DNA of 64,000 bases from Sceloporus undulatus (Eukaryota; Chordata; Lepidosauria; Squamata; Phrynosomatidae), in assembly GCF_019175285.1 (NCBI RefSeq), contig NC_056530.1, forward strand, positions 10,939,645 to 11,003,644, written 5' to 3'. The stretch's first letter is position 1. Each line of letters starts with the position of its first letter. Below the pieces are notes generated by a model. The model saw only the letters and a list, made by a program, of their open reading frames with translations, made no database searches and was not told the DNA's origin. The translations under genes and the position numbers were made by a program. Shown here piece after piece: positions 53,873 through 64,000 of this stretch.

Positions 53873-54663
53873 GTTAACCAATGATTATCTATGGAGTTCA
53901 TCACTCCTACTTTAGTGTGTCTCTAGTTCATTTTATCCTACATTCAGCTTCTGAAATCTATTTCAGCTAAAAGAATGTTCAAAATTAGAGCCAAACTTGA
54001 TACATGAACACTTTGCAGCGGATTTCAATTGCAATTCTTTTCTCCCCTTACATTACAACTATATCTAATGTACAGTATAATGGACAGTTAATGTTGTAAA
54101 TGTACAGTATAAACACACCCATTTAAAAATGCACACCAAAAGTATTACATTTGTAGAAAAAGATATTCTTTATGCAATATTTTGCTGGTCTTCATGTGCA
54201 CATTTGCACGTACTAAATCACCACAAAAATATATATTGGTCTAATTCGGGTCAATAAGTTTGCTTGCTTGATGAGCTTTGTAAATGCATCGATGTAGACG
54301 TGTGCATTTGTAAAACACTGCAGGAAAAGAATTTTGGTGCAAGTGTGCCTAAAATAATACAATTAACATTAAGATTACTTCTTTTCAGTGTTTCTTCCAC
54401 AGGGAACCAAGCGCAGAGTGAGAAAAGAACACAAATGAAGGGAAGGAAGAAAAGCTGAGGCAAGTTGCATAAGCACAGTGCTCCATTTGGATTTTGCCTT
54501 ATCCATCAGCCCAAGTTTGGAAAGAAGACCAGGTCATTTGGAACAATATCAAGGAAGAAATTTGGATGGGGGAATTTTGGAAACATCCTTAGAGGGACAG
54601 ATTGAGGAGCATCAAATCAATTCCACAAGAGAAAAGGTTGACACCTTTAAAATTCTAGAACAT
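53873..54663. other. Unassigned non-coding sequence
   Basis: AATGTACAGTATAA repeats twice near 54067-54112. No gene supported. Confidence 0.45.
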
Positions 54664-54863
54664 AGGCTGCATTCACAATGCATTAATAATTCAGTTTGGC
54701 ACCACTTTAACTGTCGTGGCTCAATGCTATGGAATTCTGGGGACTGTAGTTAGCTTTGCTTTGGTGCCACAACCAATGACAACTCCTAGAATCCTATAGC
54801 ATTTAGCCATGTCATTTAAAGTGGCATCAAAGTGGATTATTTATGTAGTGCGGATGCAGCCTT
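54664..54863. mobile_element. Palindromic MITE, AATTAATG subfamily
   Basis: GGCTGCATTCACAATGCATT at the left, TTATTTATGTAGTGCGGATG at the right; TTTGGCACCACTTTAACTG pairs with CATTTAAAGTGGCATCAAAG. Confidence 0.7.
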
Positions 54864-55798
54864 GAAGGCTCACAACAATGCAACAGGCCCTGGGCACCAT
54901 AAAAAGAGTGCCATGCCCTCCAGAATTTGCCCAGCGAACCCAAAGGCTGAAACATGTTGGGCTTTTTAACTAAGAAAGATTGCCTTCCAGTATGTTGAGA
55001 AACGTCTCCGTTCTCTCATAAGGTTAACAAGAATGGCAAGCCATAGTGCTGGAGAACTGGAGTGGATATTCTTTTGCTGAAGACGTTTTTGAAAAGAGAA
55101 AACACCTGAAGAAAGGAGCAGAGCTTTCAAGGGAAGCGACCAGTCATTTTTCGGGGTCTTAGAGGATGGCAAAAAGGGAAGGAAAAGTCTCTCTCTGACC
55201 CCGAGTTCATTGATACAAAGTCTTGGCCTTGTGGTGCTTTTGGCTTTGGTCAAGTTCCATGGATAGTCGACAGTGCGTCGTTCCAATTACACCAGAACGG
55301 GGGAATATTAGAGGCAGACGCCTTTCATCCTCGGCCCACAGTCAGCCGCCTGCCATTCTTTCTCTTCTTACCCGTTATGATAAAGCACACAACGCTTTGT
55401 TCCTTCAGTCGCCGAGACCTCCAGATCCGGGGGCACACTGATACCGGATACTGAGCGACGGTCTTTCAGCAAACACCAATGAGTTAGAGACAATGGAGGA
55501 GGAGGAGAAATACGCCTACTTCCTTGACCCAGACTAGAAGGTTTGACCCCCATCAAGAGAGCAATTGCATGTGTGCAGGGGAAAAAAATGAAATCTTGGG
55601 TACTTTGCAAACATGGTAGGGCTGTAACTGAATGAGAAAAGCCACTCGAGCAAACTCCCATAAGGAAACCGTTCAACCTTCTGGCTTATAAATGTCTGAG
55701 AAGTGCTCTCTTCTACGATTTAATCCATTGCCTCAGTAGGTGGGAAGCAGTATAAAATCCAGAAAGTGTAGGTCAGCATCCTGTTGGTGAAATTTGTG
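54864..55798. other. Unassigned non-coding sequence
   Basis: Unique-looking, with scattered CpGs at 55260-55460, but no coding or promoter pattern that can be supported. Confidence 0.4.
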
Positions 55799-56029
55799 GT
55801 TGTTGTTGTGTGCCTTCAAGTCATTTCCAACTTAAGGCGACCCTGATCATGAGGTTTCTTGCCAAGATTTGTTCATAAAAGATTTTGCCATTGCCTTCCC
55901 CTGCAGAGGCTGAGAGCTTGTGACTTGCATAAGGTCACCTATTGGGTTTCATGGTCAAGCTGGGAATCGAGCCCTGGTCTCCAGAGTCATAGTGAAACAC
56001 TCAAACCACTGCACCATGCTGGCACTTGT
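55799..56029 (-). mobile_element. tRNA-derived SINE (Bov-B-like 3' end)
   Basis: TTGTTGTTGTGTGCCTTCAA, AACTTAAGGCGACCCTGATC, TAAGGTCACCTATTGGGTTT, GGGAATCGAGCCCTGGTCTC, CAAACCACTGCACCATGCTG. Minus-strand copy, head on the right. Confidence 0.85.
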
Positions 56030-56043
56030 ACATTAGTGTAAAT

Positions 56044-56277
56044 TGTGGTGTAGTGGTTTCTATGTTGGACTATGACTCTGGACACCAGGGTTTGAGTTTC
56101 CATTCGGCCATAAAATCCATTGGGTGAACATGGGCAAGTCACATATTCCCAGCCTCAGGGGAAAGCAATGGCAAACCTCCTTTGAAGAAATCTTGCCAAG
56201 AAAACCCCATGTTACATTCACTTTTTGGTCGCCATAAGTCGGAAATGACTTGAAGGGACACAACAACAACAACAATG
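56044..56277 (+). mobile_element. tRNA-derived SINE (Bov-B-like 3' end)
   Basis: GTGGTGTAGTGGTTTCTATG, GGGTTTGAGTTTC, GGGTGAACATGGGCAAGTCA, AAATCTTGCCAAGAAAACCC, AAGTCGGAAATGACTTGAAG, (CAA)n. Head-to-head with the preceding SINE, about 14 bases apart. Confidence 0.85.
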
Positions 56278-56348
56278 CCATGACTACTTTAAATGCCATG
56301 GCTAAATGCTATGGGATTCTAGGAGTTGTCATTGGTTGTGGCACCAGA
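56278..56348. mobile_element. Half palindromic MITE
   Basis: CATGACTACTTTAAATGCCA, TGGCTAAATGCTATGGGATT, GGTTGTGGCACCAG: one arm. Confidence 0.55.
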
Positions 56349-56565
56349 GCAAACCCAATGTGCAATGACTATACACCCAATTTGTGTTGGCACATGCACA
56401 TAGAGCTTCAGAATATCGCTTAAATAAAATGGGGTGCACACATTCTTCAGGAGGGGTATTGAATATAAAGATGTAAAAATATTCGAAAAAGCTAGTTGAG
56501 AAGTGGTTGAAAAATGTGATTCTCGATGGGAAGAAGCTTGGATTGATCAGAACCTTTGATATTTA

Positions 56566-56880
56566 GGACATATCCTGCACAAAATTTTCATATGGCTTTT
56601 GCACAGAAAAAAGACAATAAAGAAAACCATATCTTTCCACAGATGTATTCTTTTCTATACAGAAAACATTGTTTTATCTTGTTGTTCTGTACAAAAAAAA
56701 CCATGTGCAATCTTTTGTTTTTTTGCAGAAAAAGTCCCAATTTTTGCAGAAAAAAAAATCCCAAACTGCATATTGTCTTCAAACCCTGAGTTTTCCAAAC
56801 ATTTCTTGCAGTGAAAAGACTGCTAAAAATCACTTGTTGCTTCTTTCGAGCTTGGAAATTGTGAAGACGTAGTTCCCGAC
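56566..56880. repeat. Unclassified TTTCTGTGCAGAAAA repeat
   Basis: TTTTCATATGGCTTTTGCAC, TTCTTTTCTATACAGAAAAC, TTTTTGCAGAAAAAGTCCCA, TGCATATTGTCTTCAAACCC, TTCTTGCAGTGAAAAGACTG. Order matches 36700. Confidence 0.5.
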
Positions 56881-56993
56881 TAGAATGGCTCATTGAACAG
56901 TGCTCTGGACCCTAGAATTCAAATTCGCAGAAGATAATATTCTTCAGGGATTACTGCAGCTGTTTGTTCAAATGTCCTAAAATTTATTATCGA

Positions 56994-56995
56994 CA

Positions 56996-57064
<69 letters not shown>

Positions 57065-57065
57065 G
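56994..57065. repeat. (ATT)n(GTT)n microsatellite
   Basis: About 13 ATT units then about 10 GTT units. Confidence 0.95.
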
Positions 57066-57600
57066 CAAAGATCCAAATTTGCTGTACACTGAATGATAGC
57101 TCCTGTGTACCTGGTTGCTGTGTTCAGGCATTTGAAAAGGCCACTATCTTTTAAGCATCCTGAACAGTTGCGTGACTGGGCTTTTGTCCTAATGCCTTCT
57201 GAGTCTTTAGGTACAAGTCATTATTATTATGTTACTTAAGCAAGAGGCTAATTAGGAATCTATTCCTTTGTGAGCTCAAGAAGAGCCAAAAAATCTATAG
57301 AAGAAAATGATCGAATGCCCCCAAAGCCTTTCGGCTTGCTGTGCTTTTCGCTCGGCTTGGAGCTGGTCAAGAAAGGTGATAGCAGCATGAGCAAAAGAAA
57401 TCTGGATCAGCACCTTTTGACAAGGAACTACCATGGAGCCGACCGTACAAGAGTTCTTCCCTTTCTACTGAACTAGTCCTGAACTATGCAGCAATTAATA
57501 TTAATTAAAGGTCGTATGGCTTCCTATTAAGTGTTGTTTGTTATGATTTATAATATTGTTTATACACACGTGTGGTATGCATACATAATTAAATAGTTTG
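57066..57600. other. Unassigned non-coding sequence
   Basis: Nothing recognised. Confidence 0.45.
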
Positions 57601-57887
57601 TTCTTGTTAATTGCTGTCAAGACAATTTTGACTTAAGGCAGTTTTAGGAATGAGAGTCCTCCAAGTCACTCTGTTAAATACCGCTGCTCAGGTCTTGCAA
57701 ACTATGGGCCATGGCTTCCTTGGTTGAAGGAAGATGACCTGTTATGTGGTCTTCTACCTTTTGTTGTTGTTGTGCACCATCCAGTCCTTTCTGACTTATG
57801 GTGACCCTATGGATATATCAGGTTTTTTTTTCTGGGGCTGAGAGTGTGTGACCATGGCCGAGTGGGGAATCGAACCTTGATCCCCAG
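57601..57887 (-). mobile_element. SINE-related fragment pair
   Basis: 57601-57755 (TTAATTGCTGTCAAGACAAT, GAGTCCTCCAAGTCACTCTG, GCTCAGGTCTTGCAAACTAT) is a SINE-related repeat. 57759-57887 (TTGTTGTTGTGCACCATCCA, GGGAATCGAACCTTGATCCC) is a shortened minus-strand tRNA-SINE. Confidence 0.6.
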
Positions 57888-57892
57888 GTACA

Positions 57893-57995
57893 AACAAAAA
57901 TCCATCATTGATACCTTTATTGGCCAACAGAAATGCACAATATACTTGTTGCAAGCTTTCAAAGCTCCATGGGCTTCTTCATCATCAGGGACGTT
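57893..57995 (-). mobile_element. Penelope-like repeat, third type
   Basis: Minus strand: CCCTGATGATGAAGAAGCCC, ATGGAGCTTTGAAAGCTTGC, AACAAGTATATTGTGCAT, TTGGCCAATAAAGGTATCAA. CTGATGA, GAAA and GCTTGC sit in hammerhead order with an AAGC/GCTT stem between, but two unpaired bases follow CTGATGA. Confidence 0.45.
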
Positions 57996-58600
57996 ACAAA
58001 CCAAACAGGAGAAAAAACAATTGGAGATGTTAGTCAGATGCCTGCAAGTTGTTTTAGTCCTTAGTAAAGATGTTGTGATGGGGAGGGTATCTTTTGCAGG
58101 CGGGCTCCTCTTCCTTCTGGCCATGCGACAATAGGGAGCTTTTCAAAGTCCAGGAAATGTTAAGTCCATATGCATCTCAACAGGGACCCCTCTATGGCAA
58201 TCCAATATGTCTCCATTCCAGTGAGATCACTCTATAGGCAGAGAACAATGGATTCCTCAAGAAGTCTCCATGTTTTTGCACCAGGAACATTTTGGTGATG
58301 GAAAGGTAAAACATACGAATTCAGTCCAAATTTAAGAAGAAGAAAAAAATTGTTTTAACTTGGTTGAAATTGATCTCCAGGGTTGTAGTTCAACATTCAC
58401 TATGCCAGGCCAAGCATTATTGTCTTTTCTAATGAGTCATGTTGTCTCAGGATATGCCCAAAGTTCATAAATATTATCTGCTCATGCGCCAATCACTGTC
58501 AGAAAGGATCTCATTTTCACCATACAGCTGATGCCCAGCAAAGTAGATTGCGTGGGAGGGGGGATTGTGATCATGTCAACTGTATCACAATCATGACAAA
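57996..58600. other. Unassigned non-coding sequence
   Basis: Nothing recognised. Confidence 0.45.
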
Positions 58601-58807
58601 GGATGCATCTGCACTGCAGAATTGGTGCAGTTTTACACTGCTTTAACTGCCATTTCTCACGGCTATTGAATTTTGTCATTTTGTGAGCTATTTAGCCTTC
58701 TCTGCCAGACAGCTCTGGTGCTACCACAAACTGCGAATCCCAGGATTCCATAGGATAGAGGTATGAAACTGGTGTCAAGCTGTATTAATTCTGCACTGTG
58801 GCAGCAG
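58601..58807. mobile_element. Palindromic MITE, mixed subfamily
   Basis: GGATGCATCTGCACTGCAGA at the left and TTAATTCTGCACTGTGGCAG at the right; the arms diverge more than in other copies. Confidence 0.65.
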
Positions 58808-59770
58808 CTGAAGTGATTGTGAATACAAAAAAAGCTACCTGGATTTATTCATCTGTAACTGTTTTGCATTCATGAGAGCTACTTAGACTTAATATTTCTT
58901 GGTGCTCAATCATTGAGTACATTTCTGATTGGTATTGCCTGAGGAAGCTCAAACTTCATAGGAATCTCTGCAGGTCTAATTTTACTCTATCATTTTTGGC
59001 AGAGGGCAGCTGGAGTCCCTTTGCATCCCTCTTTCCCCCATTCCAGGGTCCATGCTACAATTCCCAATCTAGTTCAAAACAAAATAGCATTCTCTCCAGA
59101 AGAGTGAAACAGCCACATTGATGAGCATGCCTGTGTGCATTACAGAGAGAAGGAGAGGGAGATGGGGAGTGGGAGAGGCCAGATTAATTTGAAAAAGGTT
59201 ATATTGATCGCAGCCAAGCAGAAACCGTGGGCAAGGGGCATTGTGTAATTACCCACTTTGAGCAATGCCAGCGATGGCAACAGCTGCTTTTCTTTCCATG
59301 TAGCCTCTCTGTTTTAGCAGCTCTTTGAGGCCACCAAGCATCCCGACCAAACAGAGATGACGGGTTTACTCTGAGCAGCGCATCTGGGGGTCATACATTT
59401 TTAATTTTAAAAGGGAGATGGAGAGGACAACATCTACGATCCCAGACACACGTGAACTACAGCAGAGTTCCTGAAAAGTGGAAGGAAACAAAGCCAGCAC
59501 AGGCTGTGTACATGCCTCCTTGTGTTTAAACCGAGTAAAGAAGTGGGTACCCTTGCAGAAGGCCAACACATGCTAACATCTCCCAGGACTAAATGAAAGC
59601 CTGCAAGGCTTTATTTATTCAGGAAGTCTTGGAAGAGCTACAACCACACTGCTTTTTCTTCTAGGGCTCCTGTCATGTCCAGCAGGATACCAAAGATTGG
59701 AAACTCAGTTTCAGTAGTAATAACTCAAGCACCTTTATTAAAAATGTAGTGATCCAGTCGACATGCATAG
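58808..59770. other. Unassigned, possibly constrained segment at 59190-59340
   Basis: 59190-59340 is unique-looking (GTGTAATTACCCACTTTGAG, GATGGCAACAGCTGC). No repeat family or gene recognised. Confidence 0.35.
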
Positions 59771-60238
59771 AAACATAGAATCATAGACTCATAGAGTTGG
59801 AAGAGACCACAAGGGCTATTGAGTCTAACCCCATTCTGCCATGAAGGAAGACACAATCAAAGCACCCCCGACAGATGACCATCCAGCCCCTGTTTAAAAA
59901 CATCCAAAGAAGGAGACTCCACCATTCTCCAAGGGAGCATTTTCCACTGTCGAGCAGCTCTTACCATCAGGAAGTTCCTCCTAATATTGAAGTGGAATCT
60001 CTTATCCTGCAGCTTGCATCCATTGCTCCATATCCTAGTCTCTGGAGCAACAGAAAACAAGCTTGCTCCATCCTCAATATAAAATCCATTCAAATACTAA
60101 AACAGGGCTATCATATCACCTCTTAACATTCTCTTCTCTGGGCTAAACATACCCAGCTCCCTAAGTCTCTCCTCATAGGGCTTTATGGTTTCCAGACCCT
60201 TCACCATTTTGGTTGCCCTCCTCTGGACACTTCCATTG
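59771..60238 (-). mobile_element. CR1 LINE 3' end
   Basis: Minus-strand frame 59857-60093 contains NIRRNFLMVRAARQW and VESPSLDVFKQGLDGHL, the C-terminal end of CR1 ORF2 (RK-FF-VR...W--LP...V-SPSL--FK--LD). The left end carries the CR1 tail (TCATAGACTCATAGAGTTGG, read in reverse). 5'-truncated. Confidence 0.9.
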
Positions 60239-61480
60239 GCCAAACAACCATTACAATGACATAGTTAAAGTAGACACAACACCTTTAAAATCTGGATTAC
60301 AACCCAGAGTGGATTCACCTTCCGATTGACATGGCAGCAGCTCTGCAGGACTTGTGGCAGGAATCGAGTCAAATTATCTGGGGATACCAAAACTGGGATC
60401 TTGCGCATAAAAAACATGTGCTTTGCCATTCAGCTACAACATTCCTGCAGATTCTTAGCGCACTTTTTTGCTTTCTTTGTCATTTTTCAGCCATTTGACT
60501 CATGTGCTTGATATATTTTACATCCATTGCTCTCATTCCTCTTGCCTTTCTCTCTGTATAAACGCGCACTCAAGAAACACACGCACCACCCTGGATAGGC
60601 TGGTAGATGGATAGATATATCGCGTGCGTCTGACAATGCAATGAAGTTTTCTAGCCAAGGAAAAATCTGTTAGCCTTGAAGGTGCCACAAGATTATAATT
60701 GCTGTCAAAACTGTACTTGCAGTGAAGCTGAGGGGAACATTCTCTCTGAAGCGAACGATCGCGGAAAAACGGCAGGAAGTTTTATGATAAGAGGAGCCGA
60801 ATTTCCCAGGGGCATTCTACGTATCCCTCAGTTGTCAAAAGATGTTACCTGGAGTGAAATTTGAATTTGAACATGATGTTCCTCCTCAGATGAGGCTTTT
60901 GAAGAATATTGCAGAAAGTCAACAAAACTACATCTCTAGACGTCCCGGGTCACTTTGACTGCGTCGCGTCTGAGATAAAGTGAATTATCAATAGAGTGCT
61001 GGCCAGTTGCTTTCCAAAGATGACATGTCAGCTGCTCTTCCCACATTCTGCTGCGATAAGCAATGAATGTTTGTGGCAGGCATGCCGGAGACTTGCCACC
61101 TGCTTTCTTGGGCTCCTGGGCATGAACAGGTGGCAGAGGTTTGTGATCTCCCTTGTTCAGGTAGAAGCACAGCTGTTTCCATACTGAGATGGACAGCTGT
61201 GGCTTTAGCGCCCACCTTCCTCTAAGCTCTTTTTCTCGCAAGGCATCCTTTGAAGCATCCCTCCCAAGAAACCTATTCAGAAGGAAGGTGATGCTTGGAG
61301 AATGAACAATGCACATGCTCAAAAGGATGGTTGCTCTTATGGTTGCTGTCCAGGCTGATCATGTCTGATCATTTCATTCCCCCTAGCAAGCAGAACTAGA
61401 AAGAAGATGAGGGTCATATACACTTCTAACTTTTCCCCCCGTTTCTTTCTGAAGCTGGAGTAGGGATCTGTGGAATATTC
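60239..61480. other. Mostly unassigned; E-box-rich segment and one repeat fragment
   Basis: 60645-60700 (AAAAATCTGTTAGCCTTGAA, GGTGCCACAAGA) is a plus-strand tail of the 5146 Penelope-like family. 60930-61320 is unique-looking with CAGCTG at 61030, 61170 and 61194 and a CpG patch at 60938-60972. Confidence 0.4.
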
Positions 61481-61499
61481 AAAAATATTTGGAAAATGT

Positions 61500-61610
61500 G
61501 ATAAAAGCATGTTTCTCAAGTGTTCTGATGAAAAGAATACTGGACTGGCAAGACTTATTCTATGCAAAATTCACATGTGGTTGTTTTGCACAGGGCTCCA
61601 CAAGTACAAT
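61500..61610. repeat. Unclassified TTTCTGTGCAGAAAA repeat, fragment
   Basis: TCTATGCAAAATTCACATGT and GGTTGTTTTGCACAGG match the middle of the 36700 copy. Confidence 0.4.
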
Positions 61611-61705
61611 GGAAGGTGGCTAAATCCATCCTCTCAAAATATGATTCTTTTAAAAAAGAGAAAGGAATGGCATCACAATGTCTGAACAATGCAACATCTA
61701 GTGGA

Positions 61706-62062
61706 TGACTAAGACCTGATAGAGACTGGCGCAAAGCGCCATGCTGGGACCGATTTTAGGGCTAGGTAGGGCTGGGTGTCCATATGTGCCCAGCCCTATG
61801 AATGGCAACCATGTGCCATCTTGCTGTGGCCCCACCCACATGAGGCGCACAATGATGACGTGTGGGCGTCCATGCATCCTAATGGCGCTCGCCAGAAGTG
61901 GTGGCGTCAACACACGAGAGTACCATTATGATGCTCCTAAAAAGAAGCCACTCTAGGCAGCTTCTTTTTAGGGCATGCGTCGGTGCCGCATGGTGCGGTT
62001 CGTGTGGTGCCAACAAGGGGCAAAAACGGGCACCATGTAGCCGCCCTTCTGTATCTCCCTTA
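61706..62062. mobile_element. PIF/Harbinger-like non-autonomous element
   Basis: Left end GACCTGATAGAGACTGGC, inverted right end AGGGAGATACAGAAGGGC, with TAA at both sides. Stems include GGGCTGGGTGTCCATATG-type arms (TAGGGCTGGG/CCCAGCCCTA), CTAAAAAGAAGCC with GCTTCTTTTTAG and GGTGCCGCATGGTGCGG. CpG-rich, non-coding. Confidence 0.55.
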
Positions 62063-62137
62063 AGTTTTTACCCATATGAAATCTGACCTGTGTACTGTTC
62101 TCAACTGTATATCACAAAATCATCTGGATCAGTTTCA

Positions 62138-62236
62138 TTGGATGGCCATCTGTCGGGGATGCTTTGATTTGGATTTCCTGCATGGCAGGGAGTTGGCCCC
62201 TGCGGTCTCTTCCAACTCTATTCTATGATTCTATAA
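62138..62236 (+). mobile_element. CR1 LINE 3' tail
   Basis: TTGGATGGCCATCTGTCGGG, CCTGCATGGCAGGGAGTTGG, TCTTCCAACTCTATTCTATG then ATTCTATAA: plus-strand CR1 end with its short tail repeats. Confidence 0.85.
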
Positions 62237-63171
62237 CTAAATCAACTCATAAACCAAGAATCCTGGTTGATAAGGAATGAGATACTGTGAATATTCTTTC
62301 AACCACTATTCCAGTTATATGAATGTGCATTCTTAGATTATGTGTAACCATTTGTTAGTTTCTTCAATGCACCACTTTCTTCTTCACTGGAACTGGAGAA
62401 GCAGCCACTGTGCCTTCCCCTCTGGAAGTCCAAATGTTGACATATTCAACACATATTGGGTTCAGATATTCATTTGGAAGTGCAAATTCGGAAAGTTCAC
62501 ATTAAAATGTAAACCAAAAAGATCTTTCCCCCTCCGCCGCAATCTCCAATGGGGAAATGACCAGTCTTACTGGTCCTCTTTGACATGATACACAGCTAGA
62601 AAATATGCTGTTTAACATATATATTGGAAAAATATAGCATTTGCCATAAGCAAAAGGAGGTTAATTCATAGTGTTGGAGAAAAGAATAATTACTATTGTA
62701 AATTAGCAGCTAGTGTAGGATTATTCTTTTAAATGAACCCAATGAGCATTCCTCAGCAGTCCCTGGATGCTTTAGATGACTCTGGAACAAAACTGGAACA
62801 CAAAGTGAACCATGAAAATATCTGCATTTTCTAAGAACCCCATTTAGGAAATATAACCGCAAGAAATATCACTGGAAGCATATGGAAATCAGAACGGAAG
62901 TAAAAAGATTAAGGATTAGGGAGAAAATATGTACAATTAAAAGAGTCATAATGAAGTTTTTACTGCTTCTGATTTTTTAATTGCTGTTTTTATTGCTGTT
63001 GCCAGATCTGGTGAGGTTTTAGTGGTTAGATTGCTAGACTGGGACTTCAAGATCAAGTTTCAATTCCCCATTGAGTCATGAAACTCATTGAATAATTGTG
63101 GGCCTGTGGGGAAGGCTTAGATTTTATGATGGCCTAGATTTCATCACTTGAAAATTCCACACTTTTTTGTT
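62237..63171. other. Unassigned non-coding sequence
   Basis: Around 63005-63110 a very worn SINE-like stretch (TTAGTGGTTAGATTGCTAGA, CAATTCCCCATTGAGTCATG) may be a tRNA-SINE head. The rest is unrecognised. Confidence 0.4.
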
Positions 63172-63541
63172 CATAGAATCATAGACTCATAGAGTTGGAA
63201 GAGACCACAAGGGCCATCCAGTCCAACTCCGTGCCATGCAGGAAATCTCAATCAAATCAGCCCTGACAGATGGCCATCCAGCCTCTGTTTGAAGACTTCC
63301 AAGGAAGGAGACTCCACTACACTCCGAGGGAGTTTGTTCCACTGTCAAACAGCCCTTACTGTCAGGAAGTTCCTCCTAATATTGAGGTGGAATCTCTTTT
63401 CCTGGAGCTTGCATCCATTGCTCCGGGTCCTATTTTCTGGAGCAGCAGAAAACAAGCTTGCTCCCTCCTCAATATGACATCCCTTCAAGTATTTAAACAG
63501 GGCTATCATATCACCTCTTAACCTTCTCTTCTCATGGTTCT
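63172..63541 (-). mobile_element. CR1 LINE 3' end
   Basis: TCATAGAATCATAGACTCAT, GGGCCATCCAGTCCAACTCC, ACAGATGGCCATCCAGCCTC, AGGAAGTTCCTCCTAATATT, AGGTGGAATCTC and ACAGGGCTATCATATCACCT follow the 59771 copy in the same order, reverse orientation. Confidence 0.9.
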
Positions 63542-64000
63542 AGCAATGATTTGAAGAAAAAATAAACCATAAATTAGAGCTATGATCCTGCAAATTGGCA
63601 GTTTATCATTCTTTCAAACTACAGTGACTAAATTAGGCTCAGATTTTGGGAAGCGGTTCAGGCTGAGACATTTCCAGTGCCCCTTTGTACAGGAGCTCCA
63701 GTCACTTGGAATGTGTTTTCATGAAGTTCCTGCATTGTATTCTTATGGTACCAGTTTCAATCCTTCTGTCCAAACGTACAGCTAGGAAAGACAACTGGTG
63801 GCAACCAATTTCAACCACATTGAGCTAAATGGACCAGGGGACTGTTGTTAGAAAGCAGCTTCTTCTGTTCCAAAAGGTTCTCCTCTGATTTAGATTAAAA
63901 TCTGAACCAGAGATGAACTTTTGTCTCATCACATTTTGTGCCTTGTATTTGATCAGTGATATGAGCAGCCCAGATATGTATTTCCAAGGCTGGAAATATG
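63542..64000. other. Unassigned non-coding sequence
   Basis: Nothing recognised up to the window edge. Confidence 0.45.

Noticed and set aside
59875-60126. Plus-strand 83-codon frame, and the similar one at 63270-63521
   Set aside because: Both are antisense to CR1 ORF2; their similarity to each other reflects the repeat and not a gene family.
1-64000. Endogenous retrovirus, LTR element or Polinton
   Set aside because: No paired long terminal repeats, primer-binding site or recognisable gag, pol, env or capsid coding sequence was seen.
1-64000. CRISPR array or bacterial operon
   Set aside because: No regularly spaced direct repeats; the sequence is typical vertebrate nuclear DNA.

Overview
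This window looks like vertebrate nuclear DNA from a squamate reptile, probably a lizard. Three things point that way: many tRNA-derived SINEs whose 3' ends resemble RTE/Bov-B or Sauria-type SINEs, CR1 and L1/L2-type LINE ends, and very frequent (AAT)n and (TATC)n microsatellites. No bacterial or viral gene organisation is seen. The species cannot be named from the sequence alone.

Only one host protein gene is convincing: a complete single-coding-exon beta connexin on the minus strand (7096-7947). It is closest in remembered sequence to GJB5 (Cx31.1) and GJB4 (Cx30.3). A good splice acceptor lies 28 bases upstream of its ATG, matching the usual connexin plan of a non-coding first exon followed by one coding exon. 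That first exon and the promoter were not found and probably lie at higher coordinates.

The other 62 kb or so is non-coding and rich in decayed mobile DNA. From left to right: 1-5 kb holds short palindromic repeats and a SINE; 5-9 kb holds Penelope-like dyads and the connexin; 9-18 kb holds a small hairpin element, a Sauria-type SINE, two PIF/Harbinger-like elements and an 827-base fold-back element; 24.8-25.4 kb holds a CpG-rich array of nested hairpins; 26-47 kb is a dense field of palindromic elements, Tigger-like elements, SINEs and microsatellites; 47-51 kb holds an L1 3' end, an L2-like LINE end, two more Penelope-like copies and a hAT element with a perfect 8-base target duplication; 52-58 kb holds a Tigger-like element, more palindromes and a head-to-head SINE pair; 59-64 kb holds CR1 ends and another Harbinger-like element.

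The most interesting structures are (1) CpG-rich elements made almost entirely of serial perfect hairpins (about 10.75-11.12 kb and 24.83-25.39 kb), related by their ends to three more elements in the window, and (2) Penelope-like repeats whose sequence can be laid out as hammerhead-ribozyme cores and which mostly sit as inverted dyads. Family names are given from memory of consensus features, without any database search.
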